Shown piece by piece: positions 43,155-51,734 of a stretch of DNA of 64,000 bases (its first letter is position 1; each line of letters begins with the position of its first letter). Both the position numbers and the translations under genes were made by a program. A model generated the notes under the pieces. That model saw only the letters and a program-made list of their open reading frames with translations. It was not told the DNA's origin and did no database searches. The stretch lies in NCBI GenBank assembly GCA_017435565.1, contig JAFSEU010000031.1:62001-126000 (forward strand). The letters run 5' to 3'. The DNA comes from Oscillospiraceae bacterium. GTDB lineage: Bacteria > Bacillota > Clostridia > Oscillospirales > Ruminococcaceae.

Positions 43155-45542
43155 TTACGCTTCCTCCGAAACAACAGCGTTTTCTTCGGCAAATTTGCGG
43201 ATGTTGGAAACATTCACGATTTTTTCGAAGCCATCAGCTGTTTCGAGAACAAGTGTGGGTGCCTGCTTGATTTCGTATTTCTGAGCCAGTTCGGGATAAT
43301 CCTCGGCAACTATTTTTTCAAAGGGAATGCAAGCCTTTGAAAGGAACATTTCTGCCATTTTGCAGTTGGGGCAGCTCTTGGAAGCAAAGAGAAGAATGTT
43401 GTTTACATCAACATCAGCAGTTTTGTTTGCGCTTGCTTCAACCTGAGATTTTACAACCTCGCCATCGGCAAACGAAATGCAGTAAACCTTTCTGTCCTTG
43501 AATTCTTCAGCCTTGCCGTCGTTCCAGTTCTTAACAGGGCGGTAATATCCTGTGATACGGCTGTAAACCTCGGTTTCCTCGCCGCATTCGGGACAGGTGT
43601 AGTGCTCGCCTGTGATATAACCGTGATTCTTACAAACTGTATATGTCGGAGAAAGTGTGTAATAAGGCAGCTTGTAATTGTCAGCAATTTTCTTGACAAG
43701 GTTTGCGGCAGCCTGCCAATCGGGCAGCTTTTCACCCAAGAATGCGTGGAATACTGTACCCGAAGTGTAGAGCGTCTGCAATTCATCCTGAATATCAAGC
43801 GCCGCGAAGATATCCTCTGTATAGCCTACGGGAAGGTGCGAGCTGTTTGTATAATAGGGAGCTGCATCGGGAGTTTTTGCAGCTGTGATAATGTCGGGAT
43901 AACGCTTTACATCGTGCTTTGCAAGTCTGTATGTTGTGCTTTCGGCAGGAGTTGCTTCGAGGTTGTAAAGGTCGCCGTACATTTCCTGATAATCGGAAAG
44001 GCGCTCTCTCATATGGTTGAGAACCTGCTTTGTAAATTCCTGAGTTTCAACGTGAGTAAGGTCCTTTTTGAGCCATTTTGCGTTAAGACCAACCTCGTTC
44101 ATACCGATAAGACCGATTGTTGAGAAGTGATTATCAAGCGAACCGAGATAACGGCGTGTATAAGGATAAAGACCCTCGTCAAGAAGCTTGGAAATAATAT
44201 CACGCTTGATTTTGAGCGAGCGTGCGGAAATATCCATCAATTTATCAAGACGCTTGTAGAAATCCTTCTCGTCCTTTGCAAGATATGCAATTCTGGGCAT
44301 ATTGATTGTAACAACACCGACAGAACCTGTGTTTTCGCCGCTGCCGAAGAAGCCGCCTGTTTTCTTTCTGAGTTCTCTCAAATCAAGACGAAGTCTGCAG
44401 CACATACTGCGGATATCGCTCGGTTCCATATCGCTGTTGATATAGTTTGAAAAATAGGGTGTACCGTATTTTGAAGTCATTTCAAAGAGAAGCTTGTTGT
44501 TTTCTGTTTCGGACCAGTCAAAGTCTCTTGTGATTGAATATGTCGGAATAGGATACTGGAAGCCTCTGCCGTGAGCGTCGCCTTCAATCATGGTTTCGAT
44601 AAACGCTCTGTTTATCATATCCATTTCCTTTTTACAATCCTTATATTTAAAGTCAACTTCCTTGCCGCCGACAATACAGTTAAGCTCTGCTAAGTCGTTG
44701 GGCACAGTCCAGTCAAGAGTGATGTTCGAGAAGGGAGCCTGTGTACCCCATCTGCTGGGTGTATTTACGCCGAAAATAAAGGATTCGATACACTTTTTAA
44801 CCTGCGAATATGAAAGGTTGTCTATCTTTACAAAGGGGGCAAGATATGTGTCGAACGACGAGAATGCCTGTGCGCCTGCCCATTCATTCTGCATAATTCC
44901 AAGGAAGTTTACCATCTGGTTGCAAAGTGTTGCAAGATGCTTTGCAGGTGCGGAAGTGATTTTTCCGGGAACGCCGCCCAGACCATCTTTAATAAGCTGC
45001 TTCAACGACCAGCCTGCGCAGTAGCCTGTAATCATCGAAAGGTCGTGAATGTGGATATCTGCGTTGCGGTGTGCGTTTGCGATTTCATCATCATAAATTT
45101 CGGAAAGCCAGTAGTGTGCTGTAATTGCGCCCGAGTTGTTGAGGATAAGTCCGCCGACGGAATATGTTACGGTAGAGTTTTCCTTAACACGCCAGTCGGT
45201 AACCTTTACATAACTGTCAACAACATCTTTATAGTCAAGAATTGTGGATTTGAGATTTCTCAGCTTTTCTCTCTGTCTTCTGTAAAGAATGTATGCCTTG
45301 GCAACATCGCCGTAGCCTGCCTGAATAAGAACATATTCAACACTATCCTGAATATCTTCTACAGCGATAAGAGAATTTTCGATTTTCTTTTCAAAATCAG
45401 CTGTTACTTTAAGTGCGAGAAAATCAATCACGTCCTGATTGTATTCCTTATCGAGAGCCTCAAAAGCCTTTTTTATAGCTTCACTGATTTTCGAAATCTC
45501 ATACTTTGCAATTTTTCCATCACGTTTCTGTACCTGATACAT
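43155..45542 (-). CDS. nrdD: Anaerobic (class III) ribonucleotide reductase with fused C-terminal redoxin domain
   Basis: A 795-residue glycyl-radical enzyme that makes deoxyribonucleotides anaerobically. An ATP-cone covers residues 1-95. The catalytic loop GYCAGW has Cys175, and a Cys381-Cys382 pair is at SMCCRL. A zinc-site cluster of Cys637, Cys650 and Cys653 precedes the glycyl radical site RITGYY (Gly665). Beyond the usual end, residues 713-795 form a thioredoxin/glutaredoxin-like domain: NILLFASKSCPNCKMAEMF (CPNC 724-727), then KQAPTLVLETADG with the cis-Pro. It is co-transcribed with nrdG upstream and trxB downstream, so electrons may flow TrxB to tethered redoxin to active site. Confidence 0.95.
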   Translation of the reverse strand: MYQVQKRDGKIAKYEISKISEAIKKAFEALDKEYNQDVIDFLALKVTADFEKKIENSLIAVEDIQDSVEYVLIQAGYGDVAKAYILYRRQREKLRNLKSTILDYKDVVDSYVKVTDWRVKENSTVTYSVGGLILNNSGAITAHYWLSEIYDDEIANAHRNADIHIHDLSMITGYCAGWSLKQLIKDGLGGVPGKITSAPAKHLATLCNQMVNFLGIMQNEWAGAQAFSSFDTYLAPFVKIDNLSYSQVKKCIESFIFGVNTPSRWGTQAPFSNITLDWTVPNDLAELNCIVGGKEVDFKYKDCKKEMDMINRAFIETMIEGDAHGRGFQYPIPTYSITRDFDWSETENNKLLFEMTSKYGTPYFSNYINSDMEPSDIRSMCCRLRLDLRELRKKTGGFFGSGENTGSVGVVTINMPRIAYLAKDEKDFYKRLDKLMDISARSLKIKRDIISKLLDEGLYPYTRRYLGSLDNHFSTIGLIGMNEVGLNAKWLKKDLTHVETQEFTKQVLNHMRERLSDYQEMYGDLYNLEATPAESTTYRLAKHDVKRYPDIITAAKTPDAAPYYTNSSHLPVGYTEDIFAALDIQDELQTLYTSGTVFHAFLGEKLPDWQAAANLVKKIADNYKLPYYTLSPTYTVCKNHGYITGEHYTCPECGEETEVYSRITGYYRPVKNWNDGKAEEFKDRKVYCISFADGEVVKSQVEASANKTADVDVNNILLFASKSCPNCKMAEMFLSKACIPFEKIVAEDYPELAQKYEIKQAPTLVLETADGFEKIVNVSNIRKFAEENAVVSEEA

Positions 45543-45578
45543 TTTCTTTCTACCTCCGTTTTATATAAATTTTAATTT

Positions 45579-46268
45579 TTAAACTCCCCTAAGCTGAGCT
45601 GTCGGAACATATTTTCTGACAACTTCAAGGCATTGCTTCATATATTCATCATCGTGCGCGCCAAGCCCACTGCAGATAATATCACCCGAATCGATGAACT
45701 TTTGCAGATAATAACGCTTTGCACCCTTGATAAACTCACCTATCTGCTCAAAATCCTCTTCGGTGTGAAGCTGTTTTACAACAGTTGTTCTGAATTCATA
45801 TTCAATACCGCTATGAATCAGAAGCTCTTTCGATTTTTCGATATTCTCAAAATCCATTGATTCAAGTCCGCAGCTTGCAGCATATTTTTGCGGTGAGTTT
45901 TTTATATCCATCGCAACATAATCCACAAGGCCGCTTTTTACCAGAACCTCAAGCCTTGCGTAATAACTTCCGTTTGTGTCAAGCTTGACAAGATAGCCCA
46001 TTGATTTTGCCTTCTGAATAAACTCAAACAAAGAGCTTTGCAGCAAAGGCTCACCGCCTGAAATACATATGCCGTCAAGCACGCCCTTACGTTTTTCCAA
46101 ATGAGCTAAAACTTCATCCTCGGTGAATTTGGTGCCTGCATCATATGTCACAAGCGAAGCATTATGGCAAAACGGGCACCTGAAATTGCAGCCGTGGGTG
46201 AACACCGTGCATGCTGTCTTATGCGGAAAATCGAGCAATGTAAGCTTCTGAAAACCGCTGATTTTCAT
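45579..46268 (-). CDS. nrdG: Anaerobic ribonucleotide reductase activating protein (radical SAM)
   Basis: A 229-residue radical SAM enzyme starting at ATG 46268 after GAGG. The cluster motif is CNFRCPFCHN near residues 27-36, and the SAM motif GGEP near 70. It installs the glycyl radical on NrdD. It is the first gene of the operon, 36 bases from nrdD. The sequence (KISGFQKLTLLDFPHKTACTVFTHGC) is also typical of the short NrdG2-type activases. Confidence 0.93.
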   Translation of the reverse strand: MKISGFQKLTLLDFPHKTACTVFTHGCNFRCPFCHNASLVTYDAGTKFTEDEVLAHLEKRKGVLDGICISGGEPLLQSSLFEFIQKAKSMGYLVKLDTNGSYYARLEVLVKSGLVDYVAMDIKNSPQKYAASCGLESMDFENIEKSKELLIHSGIEYEFRTTVVKQLHTEEDFEQIGEFIKGAKRYYLQKFIDSGDIICSGLGAHDDEYMKQCLEVVRKYVPTAQLRGV

Positions 46269-46295
46269 TTTCAACACCTCACTCGCTTGTCAAAA

Positions 46296-46343
46296 ACACA
46301 ATATATAGTGATTAGATAAAAAATCAAACACAATAATTCGTGT
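46296..46343. promoter_or_regulatory. Tandem NrdR-like boxes
   Basis: ACACAATATATAGTGA (46296-46311) matches the known NrdR consensus closely, and ACACAATAATTCGTGT (46328-46343) is a weaker copy. Start-to-start distance is 32 bp, the three-turn spacing usual for NrdR box pairs. They lie just downstream of the -10 hexamer, so NrdR would repress when dATP is plentiful. Confidence 0.75.
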
Positions 46344-46351
46344 GTATTTCT

Positions 46352-46380
46352 ATTATATACATATACATTGCATTTGTCAA
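46352..46380 (-). promoter_or_regulatory. Consensus sigma-A promoter of nrdG-nrdD-trxB
   Basis: On the minus strand, TTGACA (46375-46380), a 17-base spacer and TATAAT (46352-46357), both perfect hexamers. About 84 bases upstream of the nrdG start. Confidence 0.82.
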
Positions 46381-46447
46381 TCTATTTTTTGTTTTTTTTA
46401 AAATTTGGCATTTTATACAAATAAGGCGTAAATTTATATGCAAAACC

Positions 46448-46476
46448 TTGAAAAACAAAAGGTTTTGTGGTATGAT
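46448..46476 (+). promoter_or_regulatory. Sigma-A promoter of the dockerin protein gene
   Basis: TTGAAA (46448-46453), a 17-base spacer and TATGAT (46471-46476) with a TGg extension, 68 bases ahead of ATG 46545. Confidence 0.65.
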
Positions 46477-46544
46477 TAAATTTAGTACTGATAAAAATAT
46501 AATTTGCGCATATCTTTTGAAAATATGTGCAATAAGGAGGATAT

Positions 46545-47684
46545 ATGAAAAACAACAGGAAAATAGCAGCTATCACGGCGTTTATCGCCGCTTTCACTCA
46601 ATTATGCGCCCCCATAAGCTCAAACGCCGACCTTACCGATGTTGCCGACAGTGCATGGATATCAGGCGACTGTGCAGTTGTTTATCCTTATGTAAACGCG
46701 CAGACGGGCACAATTATGAACGGCACTGCAGAATACCTTACGGTATCCGACGAAAACGGAGTGCCGCTTTCCGGTGATATTGCAGAAGTCGCATTCAATC
46801 TCGACAATGTTTCTACGGGCTTTCAGGTAATCGACCTTACTTTTGGTTTTGATAACGAAAAGTTCACATACCTTACTTATGATGAAGACTCACTGTACGA
46901 AGGTGTTTTAAAACGTGCTTCGATGAACAGTGTAACAAATGCCAAGCAGGTATATGATAAGGGCTATTCTTTCGTGAAAATCGTTTCATCAAGCCTTAAT
47001 CAGATAACTGATACAGGCTCAATCATCAAGCTCAGATTCTTCGTGCCACAGGGAACAAAGGCCGGTCTTTATCCTGTTTCTGTAACTATAAACGATTATG
47101 GCTACAAGCCCGACAAAACAGAAGTTGATCTTCCCTGCGTTGTTGCAAACAGCGGATTTATCAGTGTTCCCGGCTGTGCCGAAAGCTCACAGGCAATTGA
47201 CTTTGGCGAAAACTCTGAAGTTCTCGAGCGGTATATTGAAGCAAATCTTATCGACACAACACTCGACGGTGTCGAAGGATGCTCGCCGATGGACATTTAC
47301 TGGTCACAATACGAAAGCAATCCTGCAAACAATTCGTTTGCAATCGGCGATGTCGCATCGCTTGAGCTCGGACTCAGAGGAGATGCAAATCTCGACGGAA
47401 CCGTCGACGCTAAGGACGCCGCACTCATCGCAAAATATTGTGCGTACAGCGCATCGGGCACAGCACCCGTTATGAGCGAAAAGAACAACAACCTTGCACT
47501 GACGCTTGCAAACATCAACGGAGACACTGCTTCAAACGGAACTGTTGTAACAGGCTATCACGACGCAAAGGATGCCGCAAGCGTTGCCAAATACACCAGT
47601 TTGTCCTCAACCTACCCCGCAACAGCCGACCCGCTTGAGGTTTATGTCAATGTATGGACGCAAATCGGTCAATTCGGTTCATAA
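46545..47684 (+). CDS. Secreted cohesin-like and dockerin protein
   Basis: A 379-residue secreted protein with AAGGAGG before the start. A signal peptide covers residues about 1-28 (KKIA-type basic start, cleavage near SSNA). Residues about 40-210 look like a cohesin-type beta sandwich (FQVIDLTFGFDNEKFTY, then IKLRFFVPQGTKAGLYPVSVTIND). Residues about 283-360 form a type I dockerin: calcium loops GDANLDGTVDAKDAALIAKYC and NGDTASNGTVVTGYHDAKDAASVAKY, the second with an insertion. A protein with both modules can act as an adaptor in a cellulosome-like complex. The dockerin is clear; the cohesin assignment is by pattern only. Confidence 0.82.
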   Translation: MKNNRKIAAITAFIAAFTQLCAPISSNADLTDVADSAWISGDCAVVYPYVNAQTGTIMNGTAEYLTVSDENGVPLSGDIAEVAFNLDNVSTGFQVIDLTFGFDNEKFTYLTYDEDSLYEGVLKRASMNSVTNAKQVYDKGYSFVKIVSSSLNQITDTGSIIKLRFFVPQGTKAGLYPVSVTINDYGYKPDKTEVDLPCVVANSGFISVPGCAESSQAIDFGENSEVLERYIEANLIDTTLDGVEGCSPMDIYWSQYESNPANNSFAIGDVASLELGLRGDANLDGTVDAKDAALIAKYCAYSASGTAPVMSEKNNNLALTLANINGDTASNGTVVTGYHDAKDAASVAKYTSLSSTYPATADPLEVYVNVWTQIGQFGS

Positions 47685-47692
47685 AAGTAAAA

Positions 47693-47732
47693 ACAAGGCG
47701 CATTGCAGCTTAACAAGCTTTATGCGCCTTAA
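47693..47732 (-). terminator. Terminator between the dockerin gene and the CmpB-like gene
   Basis: Stem AAGGCGCAT/ATGCGCCTT with an inner AGCTT/AAGCT stem. T-rich on the minus side (GTTTTTACTTTT), so it mainly ends the gene that stops at 47739; it may also serve the plus-strand dockerin gene. Confidence 0.72.
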
Positions 47733-47738
47733 ATATTG

Positions 47739-48608
47739 TCAATTGTTTTTGTAGCTTTCTATTGCCTCTCTGATTCTTTCCGTCAGAGTTTTGCCCTCTT
47801 CATTCTTTCTGTCAAAATCAAGTCGGGGAAACGCCTTGTCAAGACGTTTTTGTGTAAAACTGCGTTTTTCAACATATTCCTGATAACGCTGTCTGAGTTC
47901 TTCAAGCTCGGCATACAGCTTTTCTCGCCTTTCCTGTCGGCTCTGCTTTCTCTTGGTTTTAGCCTCTGCAAGCTTTTCGCGGCTTTCCTCGGCACGCTCC
48001 ATAACATTTATCGTTGCTTCGGATATATCCTCGCCGATATGGTCGGATATGTATTTGAGCCTTTCGCTGATTTCTCTCGAAAGCTTAAGCTTCATTCTCA
48101 GCTTTCTGATAGCGTTAACAGTAAAAATCAAATCACTGAAAAACGCCACAGACAATGTGCAAGCTATGACAACCAGCAGAAACTCCGGCGATTTCTGCAC
48201 AGGTGCTGCAATCAAGGGATGAACTATGCGCATTACAAAGGTGCACGCCAGACCCCACATCAGCGAAAACCTTAAACAGATATATCCCTTTATATTAAAA
48301 GGCTCATCGGTATAATCCCACCATTTTTCGTTAAAAATCTTTTCAAGCAAAAAGCCCGTGACAAATTCCATCAGCGTTGCAAGAAAGAAGGAACCGAAAA
48401 ACAGCACCGCAAGATTATCCTGAAGCGGTGTCAGTAGCATTATAATTATCGAAAACGAAACGCCGTATATCGGGCACCACGGACCGTTTAAAAAGCCTCG
48501 GTTGACAAATTTTCCCGTATTAACGGTATAAAAAATAACCTCAATGCTCCACCCGACAAAGGCATATATAAAAAAGAACATTACGATTTCAAGAAATCCG
48601 TACTCCAC
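47739..48608 (-). CDS. CmpB-family (putative ABC transporter type IV) membrane protein with coiled-coil tail
   Basis: A 289-residue protein starting with GTG 48608. Five hydrophobic segments occupy residues 1-165, including GWSIEVIFYTVNTGKFVNRGFLNGP-type residues (FVNRGFLNGPWCPIYG), the signature of the PF06541 ABC_trans_CmpB family. The last 110 residues are a highly charged coiled coil (REKLAEAKTKRKQSRQERRE). Despite the family name, transport is unproven. It is monocistronic. Confidence 0.8.
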   Translation of the reverse strand: MEYGFLEIVMFFFIYAFVGWSIEVIFYTVNTGKFVNRGFLNGPWCPIYGVSFSIIIMLLTPLQDNLAVLFFGSFFLATLMEFVTGFLLEKIFNEKWWDYTDEPFNIKGYICLRFSLMWGLACTFVMRIVHPLIAAPVQKSPEFLLVVIACTLSVAFFSDLIFTVNAIRKLRMKLKLSREISERLKYISDHIGEDISEATINVMERAEESREKLAEAKTKRKQSRQERREKLYAELEELRQRYQEYVEKRSFTQKRLDKAFPRLDFDRKNEEGKTLTERIREAIESYKNN

Positions 48609-48704
48609 ACAATCATCTTCCTTTCTCCTGATGTTAAAGGAAATTATATCATAAAAAGAGCCACAAGGCGATTCTCCTTAAAACGATACAATGTTCATAA
48701 AACC

Positions 48705-48767
48705 GATTTGCGGCATCGCGCAAATCAAAAAGGCGAAGCCTTAAAAATGCAAAGCATTTTTTGTTTT
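48705..48767. other. Array of three adjacent perfect hairpins
   Basis: GATTTGCG-N6-CGCAAATC (48705-48726), AAGGC-GAA-GCCTT (48730-48742) and AAAAATGC-AAA-GCATTTTT (48743-48761) follow one another with 0-3 bases between them, and a T-rich tract continues on the plus strand. It lies in the divergent region between the CmpB-like and radical SAM genes, where no plus-strand gene needs a terminator. It may be a dispersed repeat of the genome or a leader RNA element. Confidence 0.6.
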
Positions 48768-48828
48768 AGGGTTATTATATCACATTATCCGGCGTTTAGC
48801 AATATTATTCAAAGGGAATTACACAACA

Positions 48829-49692
48829 ATGCAAATATGTACACAATGTCCGAGAAAATGCCGCTGCGACCGCATAAACACATTCGGCTTCTGCGGACAA
48901 GGCGAAAAGGTAAAAGTTGCAAAGGTTATGCTGCATTTCGGTGAAGAGCCGTGCATCAGCACAAAAAAAGGCTGCGGAGCTGTTTTTTTTGCCGGATGCA
49001 ATCTGCGCTGTCCGTTTTGCCAGAATTTTAAAATCAGCCAGAGCGACAGCGATATCGGAGAAGAATACTCCACAGCGGAGCTTGCCGATTTATTCAAAAA
49101 GGTGCAGGATATGGGGGCTGAGAATATCAGCCTCATCACGCCGACGCATTTTTCACACAGCATTGCCAAGGCGCTTGAAATTGCACATATTGAAATCCCC
49201 GTAATATATAACTGCGGCGGATATGAAAGCCTTGAATCGCTCAAAATGCTCGACGGACTCATTCAGATATATATGCCCGATATGAAATATCTGTATCCCG
49301 AAAGTGCTGTACGCTATTGTGCCGCAGCTGATTATCCGCAAATTGCCAAAAGTGCCATTCTTGAAATGCACAGGCAAACAAAAGAAATGGTTTTTGACGG
49401 CGAGGCGCTGAAAAAAGGACTGATCGTACGCCACCTTGTTCTGCCCGGAATTTACAGAGAGAGCATTGAAATTATGCGTTGGCTGAGCGAAAACCTCGAT
49501 AAGGACAGCTTTTACATAAGCCTTATGAGTCAGTATGTCCCTTGCCACAGGGCTGCGGATTTTCCCGAAATAAACCGAAAAATCTTTACTGCCGAATATG
49601 AAAAGGTAGTCAAGGCAGCAACTGACTTCGGTCTTGCCGGATATATCCAGCAGAGAAGTGCCGCCACACTTGAAATGACGCCCGAATTTTAA
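48829..49692 (+). CDS. PflX-like radical SAM protein
   Basis: A 287-residue radical SAM protein of the group related to pyruvate formate-lyase activases. An N-terminal Cys cluster (CTQCPRKCRCDR, residues 4-15) precedes the SAM cluster CNLRCPFCQN near 57-66. A second CxxC-like Cys and LVLPG (near 205) are conserved in the group. The substrate is unknown, and no glycyl radical enzyme gene is adjacent, although nrdD lies 3 kb away with its own activase. Confidence 0.87.
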   Translation: MQICTQCPRKCRCDRINTFGFCGQGEKVKVAKVMLHFGEEPCISTKKGCGAVFFAGCNLRCPFCQNFKISQSDSDIGEEYSTAELADLFKKVQDMGAENISLITPTHFSHSIAKALEIAHIEIPVIYNCGGYESLESLKMLDGLIQIYMPDMKYLYPESAVRYCAAADYPQIAKSAILEMHRQTKEMVFDGEALKKGLIVRHLVLPGIYRESIEIMRWLSENLDKDSFYISLMSQYVPCHRAADFPEINRKIFTAEYEKVVKAATDFGLAGYIQQRSAATLEMTPEF

Positions 49693-49733
49693 AAAAACTT
49701 CGTTATGTAAGTCTAATGCATAACGAAGTTTTT
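49693..49733. terminator. Bidirectional terminator between the radical SAM gene and ptsI
   Basis: Stem AAAAACTTCGTTATG with CATAACGAAGTTTTT and an 11-base loop; T-runs on both strands. Serves both convergent genes. Confidence 0.87.
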
Positions 49734-49762
49734 CTTTTCAAGACCTTTTAAATATGACTGTA

Positions 49763-51406
49763 TTATTTCGAATCGCTTCTCAGGTCAATTTTTCTCACAG
49801 CGTCCCTCACCTTCAGAACAAACGGCGGCGAAACAGAAAGCTCATCAATCCCCATTCTCAGAAAAGCTTCGGTCAGTGTTGTGTCCGCCGCCAATTCTCC
49901 GCAAATTCCAATCCAAGTTCCGTGCTTGTGAGCATTTTTTGCAGAAATCTCCACAAGCCTTAACACCGCCTCGTGATGGGTGTCGCAGAAGCGCTCAATA
50001 CGGGGATTCTGCCTGTCGCAGGCAAGCGTGTACTGTGTAAGGTCATTCGTGCCGATGCTGAAAAAATCAACCATAGGCGCAAGACGGTCGCTTATAATTG
50101 CTGCGGCAGGAGTTTCAATCATAATGCCCAGCTCAATGCTGTCGGAAAATTCGATACCATCTAAGCTAAGCTCCTTCTTTACCTCTTCGCACAAAGCAAT
50201 AATCTCTTTAAGCTCTGTCTGGCTTGTAATCATCGGAAACATAATTCCGAGATTTCCGTAAACGGAAGCTCTGTAAAGCGCCCTTAGCTGGGTTCTGAAA
50301 ATATCAGGTCTCTCAAGGCACAGCCTGATTGCACGCAAACCCAGCGCAGGGTTTTCCTCTTTTTCGAGCTTGAAATAATCAGCCTGCTTGTCCGCCCCAA
50401 TATCAAGCGTGCGTATAATCACTTTTTTGCTTGCCATACTCTCAAGCACACGCTTATAGACCTTGAACTGTTCCTCTTCGGAAGGATAGTCCGAATTTTC
50501 GAGATAAAGAAACTCGCTTCTGAAAAGTCCGATTCCGCCTGCATCGTTCAGAAGCACTGCACCGATATTGTCAACACTGCCGATGTTAGCATAAATATTT
50601 ATCGTGGTTCCGTCAATCGTTACATTTTCCTTGCCCTTGAGTTTTTGAAGCAATTCCTTTTTCTCAATATCACCAAAAAGCTTTTCATTTGCTTTTTCAA
50701 GTGCGTCCTTGTCGGGATTCAGAATAAATTCACCTGTATATCCGTCGGCAATGGCAATATCGCCGTTTTGTATCCGTGACAGAAACTCTTCTCCCACACC
50801 GATTATCGCAGGAATATTCATATTCCTCGCAAGAATTGCCGTATGCGAGTTCGCCGAACCGTATGCTGTAACAAACGCAAGCACCTTGTCCTTATCAAGC
50901 GCTACCGTTTCGCTCGGGGCAAGATCGTTTGCACATATTATCACCCTCTCATCGGGATTCTTTTCAACATCGTTTTCATTGCCAAGACAAGCGATTATCC
51001 TGTTGGAGATATCCTTGACATCCGCCGCCCTTTCACGCATATATGCATCATCCATTGACGAAAACATTGCCGCAAAATTATCCGACGTAACCGCAACGGC
51101 ATACTCTGCATTTACATTTCTGCTGTTTATCATTTCAATGATAGCCTCGTTATAATCATCGTCCTCGACCATCATCATATGAATTTCAAAAATCCGCGCG
51201 TTTGCCTCACCGACCTCTTTGAGTGCCTTTTCATAAATTCTGCTCAGCTGTGAAATCGCTTTTTTCTTAGCTTCCTCCAGTCTGCCGCGCTCTGCTTCGG
51301 TGTTATCAATCTTAATGCGTTTTACATTGAAGCTGCGCCGCATAAAGACCGAAACCTTTCCGATGGCAATTGCACCGCAAACGCCCTTCCCACGATATGT
51401 CATCAT
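49763..51406 (-). CDS. ptsI: PTS Enzyme I (phosphoenolpyruvate-protein phosphotransferase)
   Basis: A 547-residue cytosolic enzyme that takes phosphate from PEP to HPr. The phospho-His is in GSANSHTAILARN (near residue 186), the PEP-binding signature GIGLFRSEFLYLE near 290, GTNDLTQYTLACDR near 455 and the C-terminal ICGELAAD with its catalytic Cys near 502. Length is close to the usual 570. It is the last gene of the carbohydrate operon, 70 bases after ptsH. Confidence 0.96.
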   Translation of the reverse strand: MMTYRGKGVCGAIAIGKVSVFMRRSFNVKRIKIDNTEAERGRLEEAKKKAISQLSRIYEKALKEVGEANARIFEIHMMMVEDDDYNEAIIEMINSRNVNAEYAVAVTSDNFAAMFSSMDDAYMRERAADVKDISNRIIACLGNENDVEKNPDERVIICANDLAPSETVALDKDKVLAFVTAYGSANSHTAILARNMNIPAIIGVGEEFLSRIQNGDIAIADGYTGEFILNPDKDALEKANEKLFGDIEKKELLQKLKGKENVTIDGTTINIYANIGSVDNIGAVLLNDAGGIGLFRSEFLYLENSDYPSEEEQFKVYKRVLESMASKKVIIRTLDIGADKQADYFKLEKEENPALGLRAIRLCLERPDIFRTQLRALYRASVYGNLGIMFPMITSQTELKEIIALCEEVKKELSLDGIEFSDSIELGIMIETPAAAIISDRLAPMVDFFSIGTNDLTQYTLACDRQNPRIERFCDTHHEAVLRLVEISAKNAHKHGTWIGICGELAADTTLTEAFLRMGIDELSVSPPFVLKVRDAVRKIDLRSDSK

Positions 51407-51476
51407 ATTGTATTCCCCTATCCGACATTTTCCGCAGCTGCATTTTTACAGCTTCGGTGTGATATTCTGCCGCCTT

Positions 51477-51734
51477 TTACAAATTGGCGCCAAGAAAATC
51501 TTTCATCGCCTTTTCAGAGGTCTCTTCGTCGCCGCCGCTGATACTTATTGTAATTGTGTCGCCGCATTTGACGCCAAGCCCCATAAGTGCGATAAGCTTT
51601 GAAGCACCGACTGCTCTTTCGCCCTTTGCGACGGTAATCTCACTGTCAAGCCCCTTCGCCGTTTTCGCAAGCATTCCCGCTGGACGTGCGTGAATCCCCA
51701 GCTTATCCTTAATTGTATATTCAAACGTTCTCAT
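51477..51734 (-). CDS. ptsH: PTS phosphocarrier protein HPr
   Basis: An 85-residue protein. The start ATG 51734 has GGAGAG upstream and overlaps the malQ stop by four bases. The phospho-His is in GIHARPAG (His15 region), and the regulatory Ser46-equivalent in GASKLIALMGLG, the site that HPr kinase uses in Firmicute catabolite repression. It relays phosphate from Enzyme I to the IIA domain encoded upstream at 54096. Confidence 0.95.
   Translation of the reverse strand: MRTFEYTIKDKLGIHARPAGMLAKTAKGLDSEITVAKGERAVGASKLIALMGLGVKCGDTITISISGGDEETSEKAMKDFLGANL

Noticed and set aside
46340..46777. A 145-codon plus-strand frame overlapping the start of the dockerin gene
   Set aside because: It crosses the nrd promoter region and conflicts with the dockerin frame, which has a signal peptide and ribosome binding site.
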